Assembly (NCBI GenBank): GCA_947475995.1
Contig: CANJNI010000023.1
Location: 1-64,000 of the forward strand
Length of the DNA stretch: 64,000 nt
Direction of reading: 5' to 3'
Origin: Beijerinckiaceae bacterium
GTDB lineage: Bacteria; Pseudomonadota; Alphaproteobacteria; Rhizobiales; Beijerinckiaceae
Part shown: positions 1 through 9,909 of the stretch, in pieces
Position numbering within the stretch: the first letter of the stretch is position 1
Layout of the letters: each line of letters begins with the position of its first letter
The notes under the pieces: generated by a model
What the model was told of the DNA's origin: nothing
What the model saw: only the letters and a program-made list of their open reading frames with translations
Databases searched by the model: none
Translations under genes and position numbers: made by a program

Positions 1-144
1 ATCAAGGTTAATCGGGAAGCCCGGCCGCAGGTTCCCGGTTCAGGGAATAAAGCAGCAAAAACATTGACTTGAAAAAATTGAAACTACATGGAACCGAATT
101 GCTTTTGTAAACGGGACGATAAAAATCTGATTACCATAAAACAA

Positions 145-557
145 CGAAAGCGCCAGCCGGCCTGTAAGCCGGGTTCTGTATGGCGCGGGTCGCCCCGCAC
201 GTGACGGCCATTCCTCTGGGACGATCCTCGCGGATCGCCTCAAGCAACCAACCCGGGCGACGTCCCGGAAACAGGCTGGAGCCTTGCGGCTCCGGTCGCC
301 CCTATTCGGTCTTGCTCCCGGCGGGGCTTGCCATGCCGCGCCCGTTGCCGGCCGCGCGGTGCGCTCTTACCGCACCTTTTCACCCTTACCGATCGGCCAG
401 CAAGCTGGTTCGACAGGCGGTTCGATCTCTGTGGCGCTATCCCTGGGGTCGCCCCCGCCGGACGTTATCCGGCGCCGTATTTCCGTGGAGCCCGGACTTT
501 CCTCCCGCCGACTTGCGTCGAGCGAGCGGCCGTCCGGCCGACTGGCTGGCGAGCGAT
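145..557 (-). ncRNA. rnpB: RNase P RNA (bacterial class A)
   Basis: Minus strand carries GAGGAAAGTCCGGGCTCCACGG, GGAGCAAGACCGAATAGGGGCGACC and the 3' end CAGAACCCGGCTTACAGGCCGGCTGGCGC. P1 ends CGCCAGCC (551-544) and GGCTGGCG (158-151) pair. Ends approximate. Confidence 0.93.
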
Positions 558-775
558 AGGGGCTGGCGGGCGACGGGTCAACGAGGAAACCGGGTCCGCA
601 AGGTTTTGTTGAGCTTAACCGGCGGCCAAATGCCGCCCTTGCGGCTGCGCAATGACGAATCCCCAAGGTTGTGGTTTGATGTTTCCCATGTGCGGCTCCG
701 CACATGCTGAGTAGGGTGTTCCGGCCGAAAGTGCGCGGCGTGCGCTGATAGGCGCGACAATTCTGGAGGCGTTTC

Positions 776-1063
776 ATGAAGAAGATTATTCTGCTCGCAG
801 GCGCGATCGCCATGGCCCTGCCGCTGGCGGCCTGCAACAGCCGTGATCCGGGCGACCGGGCGCTGGGCGGCGCGGCTCTCGGCGCGGGCGCCGGGGCTCT
901 CATCGGCGCTGCGGCCACCGGCCGGGCGAGCGGCGCTCTGGCGGGCGCGGCCATCGGCGCAGCCGGCGGCGCAATCGTCGGCGCGAGCACGGCTCCGCGC
1001 CGCTGCATTCGCTCGGGCTATGACTATTACGGCAATCCGGTCTGCCTGCGTTACGCCAACTAA
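776..1063 (+). CDS. Small glycine-zipper (YMGG-like) lipoprotein
   Basis: 95 aa; lipobox LPLAAC; Gly/Ala-rich zipper GGAALGAGAGALIGAAATG. Confidence 0.8.
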   Translation: MKKIILLAGAIAMALPLAACNSRDPGDRALGGAALGAGAGALIGAAATGRASGALAGAAIGAAGGAIVGASTAPRRCIRSGYDYYGNPVCLRYAN

Positions 1064-1080
1064 TCCGGTTTCCGGAATGA

Positions 1081-1119
1081 AGCCCGGATCGCTCTCCGCG
1101 ATCCGGGCTTTTCTTTTTT
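1081..1119 (+). terminator. Rho-independent terminator
   Basis: AGCCCGGATCGC-TCTCC-GCGATCCGGGCT (12-bp perfect stem) followed by TTTCTTTTTT. Confidence 0.9.
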
Positions 1120-1143
1120 GCGCGCGCTGCGTTAGGTCAGCAC

Positions 1144-1902
1144 ATGCGCCTCACGCCTGACAGTCCGGTCGCCGCGAAAGTGTTTCCCTCGCCCAATCAC
1201 GGCGAGCGGCGCGGCGTCGAGCGTCCCGACAGCATCATCCTGCATTACACCGGCATGCCGACGGGCGAATCCGCCCTGCAATGGCTGTGCAATCCGGTGT
1301 CGGACGTCTCCTGCCATTATTTCGTGTGGGAGGACGGCCATGTGCTGCAACTCGTGCCGGAATCGCGCCGCGCCTGGCATGCCGGTCGCGGCCATTGGGC
1401 GGGCGCCGACGATCTCAATTCGCATTCTATCGGCATCGAGATCGTCAATCCGGGCCATGAGGGCGATTTGCCCGGCTTCCCGAACGTGCAGATCGAATCC
1501 GTGATCCGCCTGTGCGCGGACATCTGCGCCCGCCATTCCATCAAGCCGCAGCGCGTGCTGGCCCATTCGGACATTGCGCCTGCGCGCAAGCGCGATCCGG
1601 GCGAAAAGTTTCCGTGGGATGTTTTGCATCGCGGCGGCGTCGGCCACTGGGTCGAGCCCGCGCCCATCGGGAGCGGGCGATTTTTCGGGCCGGGGGACGA
1701 GGGCCAGCCGGTGCAGGCGCTGCAGGCCATGTTCGGCATGTACGGATACGGCCTCGCCATCACGGGCGTTTACGACGCGACGACGGAGCATGTTGTGCGG
1801 GCGTTCCAGCGCCATTTCCGGCAGGCGCGGGTGGACGGCGTGGCGGATGCGTCGACGATTACGACGCTGCGGAATCTGATTGCGGCGCAGGCCTCCCCGT
1901 AG
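1144..1902 (+). CDS. N-acetylmuramoyl-L-alanine amidase (Amidase_2 plus peptidoglycan-binding domain)
   Basis: HYTGM...SCHYFVWEDG...HAGRGHW...SIGIEIVN...AHSDIAPARKRDPGEKFPW, C-terminal PG_binding_1-like region. Confidence 0.9.
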   Translation: MRLTPDSPVAAKVFPSPNHGERRGVERPDSIILHYTGMPTGESALQWLCNPVSDVSCHYFVWEDGHVLQLVPESRRAWHAGRGHWAGADDLNSHSIGIEIVNPGHEGDLPGFPNVQIESVIRLCADICARHSIKPQRVLAHSDIAPARKRDPGEKFPWDVLHRGGVGHWVEPAPIGSGRFFGPGDEGQPVQALQAMFGMYGYGLAITGVYDATTEHVVRAFQRHFRQARVDGVADASTITTLRNLIAAQASP

Positions 1903-1907
1903 CTCTG

Positions 1908-2011
1908 CCCCTCCCTAACCCTCCCCGACAAGCGGGGAGGGAACAGTCGGCGGCGCACCACGTGCGCGCTCCCTCCCCCTTCATGGGGGAGGGTTGGGGT
2001 GGGGTTCACCG
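1908..2011. repeat. Intergenic palindromic GC-rich repeat (CCCTCCC...GGGAGGG type)
   Basis: CCCTCCCTAACCCTCCCCGACAAGCGGGGAGGG ... TCCCTCCCCCTTCATGGGGGAGGGTTGGGGTGGGG: two nested hairpins forming a larger dyad. Confidence 0.7.
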
Positions 2012-2019
2012 CGAGCCCC

Positions 2020-2991
2020 TCACGCCTTCTGCTCGTCCCGCGTCTTCCACAGGCTGAACAGCACGCCCGAGATGAGGATCGAGAAGGTCACGCCCAGCGA
2101 CAGGAGCGGGGGAACCTTTTCGATGCCGAGCAGGTCGGCCGCGAAGATCTTGCTGCCGATGAAGATCAGCACGAAGGCCAGCGCCACCTTCAGATAGTGG
2201 AAGCGGTGCACCATCGCGGCGAGCGCGAAATAGAGGGCGCGCAGGCCGAGGATCGCGAAGATGTTCGACGTGTAGACGATGAACGGGTCGGTGGTGATGG
2301 CGAAAATCGCCGGCACGCTGTCCACCGCGAAGATCACGTCGGCGAATTCCACCAGCACGAGCGCCAGGAACAGCGGCGTCATGAAGGTCGCGGTCTTGCC
2401 GGCGGCCGTCGGAAGCCGCACGAAGAATTTCTCTCCGTGCAACTCGTCGGTGACGTTGAAGCGCTTGCGGACAATGCGCAGCACCGGGTTCGAGGCGACG
2501 TCATATTCGCTGTCGCCCATGATGAGCATCTTCACGCCCGTCGCGACGAGGAACAGGGCGAAGAGGTAGAGCACCCAGTCGAAGCTCGCGATCAGCGCTG
2601 CGCCGAGGCCGATCATGATGGCGCGCAGGATGATGACGCCGACGATGCCCCAGAACAGCACGCGATGCTGATAGGCCTGCGGCACAGCGAAAAACGTGAA
2701 GATCATCGCGATGACGAAGACATTGTCCATCGCCAGCGCCTTCTCGATCGCAAAGCCGGTCAGATAGTTCATGCCCGCCTCGGCGCCGAGCGTCCACCAG
2801 ATCCAGCCGCCGAAGGCGACGCCGAGGCTGATGTAGACGGCTGACAGGACCAGGCTTTCGCTGACCCCGATGGCGCGGCTTTCACGATGGAAGACGCCGA
2901 GATCGAGAACCAGAAGGACCGCGACCAGACCCATGAAGGTCAGCCACATCCACAGAGGCTTGCCGAGAAACAAACCGAACAGGATTTCCAT
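2020..2991 (-). CDS. TerC/Alx family integral membrane protein
   Basis: 323 aa; LVLDLGVFHR, NYLTGFAIEKALAMDNVFVIAMIF, FADVIFAVDSVPAIFAITTDPFIVYTSNIFAILGLRALYF. Confidence 0.93.
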   Translation of the reverse strand: MEILFGLFLGKPLWMWLTFMGLVAVLLVLDLGVFHRESRAIGVSESLVLSAVYISLGVAFGGWIWWTLGAEAGMNYLTGFAIEKALAMDNVFVIAMIFTFFAVPQAYQHRVLFWGIVGVIILRAIMIGLGAALIASFDWVLYLFALFLVATGVKMLIMGDSEYDVASNPVLRIVRKRFNVTDELHGEKFFVRLPTAAGKTATFMTPLFLALVLVEFADVIFAVDSVPAIFAITTDPFIVYTSNIFAILGLRALYFALAAMVHRFHYLKVALAFVLIFIGSKIFAADLLGIEKVPPLLSLGVTFSILISGVLFSLWKTRDEQKA

Positions 2992-3086
2992 TTGTTTTTG
3001 ATCGCCGGTGTTGTTGGAACGTCAAAAGACTTGCCGCGCGCGGGTTGCGCGCGGCCTGTCGTGTCGCGTTATAGCTTGATGTCAGA

Positions 3087-3593
3087 TCAGATGGCGACCG
3101 GGAGGTGCCGGGGATTGTGCCTCTCGCGCTGCATCGCGAAGGCCGGAGCGCCGCCGTCGGGCTCCAGTCCGAGATTGACGCGCAATTTCGAGAAGGCGCG
3201 CTGCTCGGCGGGGTGAACGACCCCGTCGGCCGGGATCATGTGACGGCAGGTCTCGATGATGACGTGCGCCTCGCGACGGCGGTTGCGGAACGGCGCGAGT
3301 TTCTCGAAGGCCATCTCGCAGCCCATCTCGGGGTCCATCTCGATGGTGGCCGTATGGGCGGCGAATTCTTCCGCCAGTTCCTCGAACGAAAAGGCCGACA
3401 GGCGAGGCTCGCTGCGCGCCAGCGTCAGGAAACGACGGCGTTCCGCGCGTGCGACCTCGCCGTCCGCACAGGAGATGATGGCGCAGGCCGCAACGACAGC
3501 CTCCATGAATTCCGTATTGTGGGCGCGTTCAATATCGGTCGCCACAAACGCCGGGTTGAGCTTGGGACGGCGGCCGAAACGGGTCTCAGACAT
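3087..3593 (-). CDS. TerB-like (tellurite resistance-type) cytoplasmic protein
   Basis: MSETRFGRRPKLNP...FMEAVVAACAIISCADGEVARAERRRFLTL; TerB-like ADG.. motifs; start assigned to internal Met. Confidence 0.75.
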   Translation of the reverse strand: MSETRFGRRPKLNPAFVATDIERAHNTEFMEAVVAACAIISCADGEVARAERRRFLTLARSEPRLSAFSFEELAEEFAAHTATIEMDPEMGCEMAFEKLAPFRNRRREAHVIIETCRHMIPADGVVHPAEQRAFSKLRVNLGLEPDGGAPAFAMQRERHNPRHLPVAI

Positions 3594-3946
3594 GTATTCC
3601 TCCACTTGCCTCGAAAGCAGCGCTTGGCTTTCCGGGTACATTTCTGGAGGGAGGTTGATGGGTCCCGATCAGAAAGGCACACCCGAGGGCATTGCGCTGA
3701 CTGATCCGACATCGCGTTTCTTTGAACGCCAGAGGGGCCCGGATCAATGCTGTCAAGGTCGTGTCCGATCGTGGCTTAGTTGTGGCGGCGGCGGCGTCTT
3801 CGACAAAAGAATGAGGGCGCACGTTTGGCGGCTGCTTCGTGTGGATAGGCCGTCTGCTCTGCCCGCATGGGCACGTCGCAATTCCCGCTTGACGGCCCGG
3901 TCGGACCGCGCTTAATTGCCGGAGATCAGAGTTTTCGGGGGCCAGT

Positions 3947-3997
3947 ATGCTCAGCCTTATCGTAGTAGGACGCGCGCCAGGGACAGGACGGGGATAG
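3947..3997 (+). CDS. Candidate ilv leader peptide [16 protein letters not shown]
   Basis: ATG CTC AGC CTT ATC GTA GTA ... TAG: 16 codons enriched in Leu/Ile/Val, directly upstream of hairpins, a terminator and ilvI. Confidence 0.75.
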   Translation: MLSLIVVGRAPGTGRG

Positions 3998-4027
3998 ACC
4001 CCGCAATCCTGCGATTGGCGCATACCG

Positions 4028-4048
4028 GGCCCCCTGAGGGCCTTTTTT
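4028..4048 (+). terminator. Attenuator-type intrinsic terminator upstream of ilvI
   Basis: GGCCC-CCTGA-GGGCC followed by TTTTTT, between the leader peptide and the ilvI start codon. Confidence 0.7.
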
Positions 4049-4098
4049 ATTGCCCGAAATCCAGAATGCAGCAGACGAACGACCGAGGGAACAGCGTC

Positions 4099-5871
4099 AT
4101 GTCGAGACAGATGACCGGTGCGGAGATGGTGGTGGAAGCCCTGAAGGGTCAGGGCGTCGATACGGTGTTCGGCTATCCGGGCGGCGCGGTGCTGCCGATC
4201 TATGACGCGATCTTCAACCAGAACCATGTCCGTCACGTGCTGGTTCGTCAGGAGGGCGGCGCGGCCCATGCGGCGGAAGGCTATGCGCGCTCCACCGGCA
4301 AGGTCGGCGTGCTGCTCGTCACGTCCGGTCCCGGCGCCACCAACGCCGTCACGGGCCTGACCGATGCGCTGCTGGACTCCATCCCGCTGGTCTGCCTCAC
4401 CGGGCAGGTGCCGACGCATCTCATCGGCTCGGACGCCTTTCAGGAATGCGACACCGTCGGCATCACGCGCCATTGCACCAAGCACAATTATCTGGTCCGC
4501 AATATCGAGGATCTGCCGCGCATCCTGCACGAGGCCTTCTATGTCGCCCGCAGCGGGCGTCCTGGTCCGGTGGTGATCGACCTGCCGAAGGATGTGCAGT
4601 TCGCGTCCGGCAATTATTCCGTGCCGGAGTTCAAAGGACACAAGACCTATTCGCCGAAGCTGAAGGGCGACGCCGGCCGCATCGCGGAAGCAGTCGCCCT
4701 GATGGCCTCTGCCAAAAAGCCGGTGTTCTATACGGGCGGCGGCGTCATCAACTCGGGGCCGAAGGCGTCCGAATTGCTGCGGGCCTTCGTGGCCATGACG
4801 GGGTTCCCGATCACCTCGACCCTGATGGGCCTCGGCTCCTATCCGGCGTCCGGCCCGAACTGGCTCGGCATGCTGGGAATGCACGGCACCTACGAAGCCA
4901 ATAATGTGATGCACGATTGCGACGTGATGATCTGCGTGGGCGCGCGTTTCGACGACCGCATCACCGGGCGGCTGGATGCGTTCGCGCCCTATTCGAAGAA
5001 GATCCACATCGACATTGACCCGTCCTCGATCAACAAGAACGTGCGCGTGGACATTCCGATCGTGGGCGATTGCGCGAATGTGCTCGAAGACATGATTGCG
5101 CAGTGGAAGGCCAAGAACTATCAGGCTGAAAAGACCGCGCTCACCGACTGGTGGAAGCAGATCGACAAGTGGCGTGCGCGCAAGTCGCTTGCCTATCGAC
5201 CCTCCAAAACCGCCATCAAGCCGCAGTATGCGGTCCAGCGTCTCTATGAATTGACCAAGAACCGCAACACCTACATCACGACGGAAGTCGGCCAGCACCA
5301 GATGTGGGCCGCTCAATATTATCATTTCGAGGAGCCGAACCGCTGGATGACGTCGGGTGGCCTTGGCACGATGGGCTACGGATTGCCGGCCGCCATCGGG
5401 GTGCAGATGGCGCATCCCGATGCGCTCGTCATTGATGTGGCGGGTGACGCCTCGATCCTGATGAACATTCAGGAACTTTCGACCGCCAAGCAATATCGGG
5501 CGGGCGTGAAGGTGTTCATCCTGAACAACCAGTACATGGGCATGGTGCGTCAGTGGCAGGAACTGCTGCACGGCGGGCGCTACGCCGAAAGCTACACGGA
5601 CTCGCTGCCGGATTTCGTCAAGCTGGCCGAAGCCTACGGGGCGAAGGGCATTCGCTGCACCGACCCGAACGACCTCGACCGCGCGATCAACGAGATGATC
5701 GAGACACCGGGTCTGGTGATCTTCGATTGCGTCGTGGAGGCGGAAGAGAATTGCTTCCCGATGATTCCCTCGGGCAAGGCGCATAACGACATGATCCTCG
5801 CAGAACTCGGCGACGATGCAGGCGTCGAACTGGGCGCCATCATCGACGAGAAGGGCAAGATGCTGGTGTGA
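4099..5871 (+). CDS. ilvI: Acetolactate synthase large subunit (ThDP-dependent)
   Basis: [51 protein letters not shown]; start at ATG 4099 rather than ORF start 3916. Confidence 0.96.
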   Translation: MSRQMTGAEMVVEALKGQGVDTVFGYPGGAVLPIYDAIFNQNHVRHVLVRQEGGAAHAAEGYARSTGKVGVLLVTSGPGATNAVTGLTDALLDSIPLVCLTGQVPTHLIGSDAFQECDTVGITRHCTKHNYLVRNIEDLPRILHEAFYVARSGRPGPVVIDLPKDVQFASGNYSVPEFKGHKTYSPKLKGDAGRIAEAVALMASAKKPVFYTGGGVINSGPKASELLRAFVAMTGFPITSTLMGLGSYPASGPNWLGMLGMHGTYEANNVMHDCDVMICVGARFDDRITGRLDAFAPYSKKIHIDIDPSSINKNVRVDIPIVGDCANVLEDMIAQWKAKNYQAEKTALTDWWKQIDKWRARKSLAYRPSKTAIKPQYAVQRLYELTKNRNTYITTEVGQHQMWAAQYYHFEEPNRWMTSGGLGTMGYGLPAAIGVQMAHPDALVIDVAGDASILMNIQELSTAKQYRAGVKVFILNNQYMGMVRQWQELLHGGRYAESYTDSLPDFVKLAEAYGAKGIRCTDPNDLDRAINEMIETPGLVIFDCVVEAEENCFPMIPSGKAHNDMILAELGDDAGVELGAIIDEKGKMLV

Positions 5872-5923
5872 GGCGAAAGCCTCGCACTTCTCGCCTTCCC
5901 ATCATTCGCTACGGAACAAAATC

Positions 5924-6487
5924 ATGAACGCTCCTGTCCCCGCTCCGGTGATCCCGCCCTCGCCCTATTCGTCGGCGCTCGGCAAATCCAATATCGAAAG
6001 CCACACGCTCTCCGTGCTGGTCGACAACGAACCGGGCGTGCTGGCCCGCGTGGTCGGCCTGTTTTCGGGGCGCGGCTACAATATCGAGTCGCTGACGGTC
6101 GCAGAGGTTGCGCATACCGAGAACCTTTCGCGCATCACGATCGTGACCAGCGGTCCGCCCGAAGCCATCGAGCAGATCAGCCATCAGCTCGAACGCATCG
6201 TGCCGATCCACAAGGTTGTGGACCTGACCAAGCAGGGCCGGGCCATCGAGCGTGAACTTGCGATGATCAAGGTGCGCGGCACCGGCGACAATCGCAGCGA
6301 GGCGTTGCGGCTTGCCGAAGCCTTCCGGGCCAAGCTGATAGACGCCACGACCGAGAGCTTCATATTCGAACTCACCGGCACGCCGTCCAAGATCAACGAT
6401 TTCGTTGAGCTGATGCGTCCCATCGGCCTCGTCGAGATCGCCCGCACGGGCGTTGCGGCGATCACGCGCGGCGCTTCAAGCACCTGA
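5924..6487 (+). CDS. ilvN: Acetolactate synthase small (regulatory) subunit
   Basis: ACT domain HTLSVLVDNEPGVLARVVGLFSGRGYNIESLTVA; directly downstream of ilvI. Confidence 0.95.
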   Translation: MNAPVPAPVIPPSPYSSALGKSNIESHTLSVLVDNEPGVLARVVGLFSGRGYNIESLTVAEVAHTENLSRITIVTSGPPEAIEQISHQLERIVPIHKVVDLTKQGRAIERELAMIKVRGTGDNRSEALRLAEAFRAKLIDATTESFIFELTGTPSKINDFVELMRPIGLVEIARTGVAAITRGASST

Positions 6488-6496
6488 CCTGAAGTC

Positions 6497-7096
6497 TTGT
6501 CGATTGAACTCGCCATAGCGGCGGCCTTGTTCTGCTTCGCGGGTTCGCTGACCCCGGGGCCGAACAACATCATGCTGCTCGCCTCGGGGGTGAACTTCGG
6601 TTTCGCCCGCACGATTCCGCACATGAGCGGCGTCGTGGCCGGCTATGCGCTTCTCCTGCTGATGGTCGGGCTCGGCATAGGCCAGAGTGTCATGGCGCAT
6701 CCGATGGCGTTTCTGGCGCTCAAGGTCGCCGGCGCCGCCTATCTGGTCTGGCTGGCGTGGAAAGTCGCGACCGCCACCGGCGGCCCAAGCGGCGAAGGCC
6801 GAAGCGCGCCCCTGAGTTTCGTGCAGGCGGTCGCGTTTCAGTGGATCAACGTCAAGGGCGTGCTGCTGGGGATCAGCGCGGTGGCGGCCTTCACGCGGCC
6901 TGCTGCTTTCGGCCCCACGCTCACCATGCTGATATCGGTGTCCTTCGCGGCCAATGTCACTTCGGTGCTGGTCTGGACCCTGTTCGGGACGGCGCTGCGC
7001 GGCTTTCTGTCCGATCCGCGCAGGGCCCGCGTCTTTAACGTCGGCATGGCGATCCTGCTGCTCGCCTCGCTTTATCCGATGCTGGCGGACGTCTGA
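6497..7096 (+). CDS. LysE family translocator
   Basis: SLTPGPNNIMLLASGVNFG motif, six-TM hydrophobic profile; TTG start. Confidence 0.88.
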   Translation: MSIELAIAAALFCFAGSLTPGPNNIMLLASGVNFGFARTIPHMSGVVAGYALLLLMVGLGIGQSVMAHPMAFLALKVAGAAYLVWLAWKVATATGGPSGEGRSAPLSFVQAVAFQWINVKGVLLGISAVAAFTRPAAFGPTLTMLISVSFAANVTSVLVWTLFGTALRGFLSDPRRARVFNVGMAILLLASLYPMLADV

Positions 7097-7102
7097 GCGG
7101 GC

Positions 7103-7480
7103 TCAGGCCTCCCTGAGCGCGCGCCAGGCATTGAGGCAGAAGGCCGCCATCCCGGCGAAAATCAGGATCGATGCGATCACCGCCAGACCTTCACTCTGGG
7201 ATTTGATCGTCAGAAAAATGCCCGCCGCGAAGAAGGGCGTCACGCCCATGAACAGGTAGGCGTGAATGCGGGTCAGCAGGGGGCGGGCCTTCAGGTTGGG
7301 CCAAAGCTTGTAGGCGATGCCGAAAACAAGATGCAGGACGCCGCCTACCAGATTGAGATGGGCGTGGACCGGCGCATAGGTGAAGTCGTGGGAAGCGCCC
7401 ATATGGAGGCCCCAGCCCATCCCGATCGTCAGCCAGGTCGCTCCAAGAGACAGAAACCAGTTTTCGATACGGTCGATCAT
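7103..7480 (-). CDS. Small multi-TM membrane protein with cytochrome oxidase/NnrS-like HAHLNLVGG motif
   Basis: MIDRIENWFLSLGATWLTIGMGWGLHMGASHDFTYAPVHAHLNLVGGVLHLVFG; start at internal Met. Confidence 0.7.
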   Translation of the reverse strand: MIDRIENWFLSLGATWLTIGMGWGLHMGASHDFTYAPVHAHLNLVGGVLHLVFGIAYKLWPNLKARPLLTRIHAYLFMGVTPFFAAGIFLTIKSQSEGLAVIASILIFAGMAAFCLNAWRALREA

Positions 7481-7672
7481 TCCAGTCCCCCTTTTCGAAC
7501 GCCCTTTGCGGGTCGCGGGCCGAAATGTGACTTTCCGGGTTACGGTCTGCAATCTCCTAAATACTTAAGATTGCGGTGTAATTCACAGAAACTGGAGTAG
7601 GCCCGGGCTGCCTTGATCGCCGGGGGGCTGCGCAGGCGCTTCAGAGGGTCGCAGTCGGCTCCCGGTCCCAAA

Positions 7673-7694
7673 GTCAAAGGCTTCGCCCTTTGAC
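7673..7694. promoter_or_regulatory. Stable hairpin in ilvC upstream region
   Basis: GTCAAAGG-CTTCGC-CCTTTGAC perfect 8-bp stem, no T tract. Confidence 0.4.
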
Positions 7695-7760
7695 GACAGG
7701 CCCGTCGCCGCTTATAGGGCGCAGGTCACAATTTTCGAGCGGCCCGGCCGCCACGAGTAG

Positions 7761-8792
<1,032 letters not shown>

Positions 8793-8813
8793 GGTCAACC
8801 GACCGGGGGCGGC

Positions 8814-9254
8814 ATGCAAAGTCTGGACGCGCTACTCAAACTCCCTAATGTCGACCGTGACATCATCGAGAAGACTGTGCGCGACTTTCTGGATTGCCGC
8901 GCCCGTTCCGACAGGAAGGCCTATTTCGCCTTCCTGTCTCCGGCGGCGGAAATCACCATCGTCGGGGACCCGAGGCTTCATCCCTATTCCGGGCGTTATT
9001 CCGGAGAGGAAGGCATCCGCCAGCTCCTGCGGCGGATCGACACGGAATTCATCTATCTCGAATCCGAGATTCTCGACACCGTGGTCGATCATGACCGCGC
9101 CGTCGTCCGCCGCATGAAACGGATGCGGCAGATCGGCACCGGCGAGGTGCGCGAGCAACATTTCTGCACCTGGTTCCGCTTCTCCGGCGGCAAGATCATC
9201 GAAATCGTCGAATATTCCGACACAGCCCTGACGATCTCGCTGAGCCAACCCTGA
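8814..9254 (+). CDS. NTF2-like/SnoaL-like protein
   Basis: 146 aa; RDFLDCRARSDRKAYFAFLSPAAEITIVGDPRLHPYSGRYSGEEGIRQLLRRIDTEF... typical NTF2-like fold pattern. Confidence 0.7.
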   Translation: MQSLDALLKLPNVDRDIIEKTVRDFLDCRARSDRKAYFAFLSPAAEITIVGDPRLHPYSGRYSGEEGIRQLLRRIDTEFIYLESEILDTVVDHDRAVVRRMKRMRQIGTGEVREQHFCTWFRFSGGKIIEIVEYSDTALTISLSQP

Positions 9255-9328
9255 TTGCACGCCGGTCGCGTCAAGCCTGCATCTTGAGCATGGCTATTTC
9301 ATTTGCAATCCTTAGCTGTGCGTTTACA

Positions 9329-9341
9329 AATGATATTCATT
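9329..9341. promoter_or_regulatory. Fur-box-like palindrome AATGATATTCATT
   Basis: Perfect 5-3-5 dyad AATGA-TAT-TCATT about 100 bp upstream of the 9441 CDS. Confidence 0.35.
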
Positions 9342-9440
9342 GACGGGAATTGGTCCGGCGTTCATCGGAGCGTCAGGCAAACTTAGGCATTGTGCTCCCA
9401 CGGGCCCTTGAGGCACAGCGCAATGCGGGTGGGTTGGAAA

Positions 9441-9872
9441 ATGGATTTGACCAAGGAGATAGTCCTTGAGCGCGGGCAGGTGCTCGAGCTGATCAAGGTG
9501 CTTTTCAAGACTCGTTTCGCGAGGGAAATAGACCAGCTCAGGCCCTATGTGGCGCCCGATATCGTCTATCGCATGGTCGGTCACAGGACGCATACGCCGT
9601 TTTCCGGCGAGTTCCGCGGCCCGGATGCGGTGATGAACGGCGTTCGCAATCTTCATATCGAGTTTGAATTCACCCATATGTCGCTCGACAAGGTCATCAT
9701 CGACGGCAACAGCGTCGGGGTGCGCTGGCACGGCCGCTGGAAGAACCGCGGCACGAACGCCTCCGCGGATTTCGAGGGCTTTGCGCATCTCGAATTCGAG
9801 AACGGACTGGTGAAGTCCTATACAAACTTCGTCGATACGGCCCTCGTGGCGAATATCTCCGGCTGGGGCTGA
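9441..9872 (+). CDS. NTF2-like/SnoaL-like protein (second copy)
   Basis: MDLTKEIVLERGQVLELIKVLFKTRFAREIDQLRPYVAPDIVYRMVGHRTHTPFSGEFRGPDAVMNGVR. Confidence 0.68.
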   Translation: MDLTKEIVLERGQVLELIKVLFKTRFAREIDQLRPYVAPDIVYRMVGHRTHTPFSGEFRGPDAVMNGVRNLHIEFEFTHMSLDKVIIDGNSVGVRWHGRWKNRGTNASADFEGFAHLEFENGLVKSYTNFVDTALVANISGWG

Positions 9873-9909
9873 GCGCTCGGGCGGGATAGTCTGGCGCGGT
9901 GGAGCGCCC

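Noticed and set aside
626-665. Possible partial REP-like copy (GCGCAATGACGA)
   Set aside because: Only a short match to the end of the REP-like element, no second arm found.
180-710. 176-aa plus-strand ORF over 180-710 and overlapping ORFs
   Set aside because: Covers the RNase P RNA gene; not protein coding.
3586-5784. 732-aa minus-strand ORF antisense to ilvI
   Set aside because: High-GC antisense open frame; the plus strand encodes an unmistakable acetolactate synthase.
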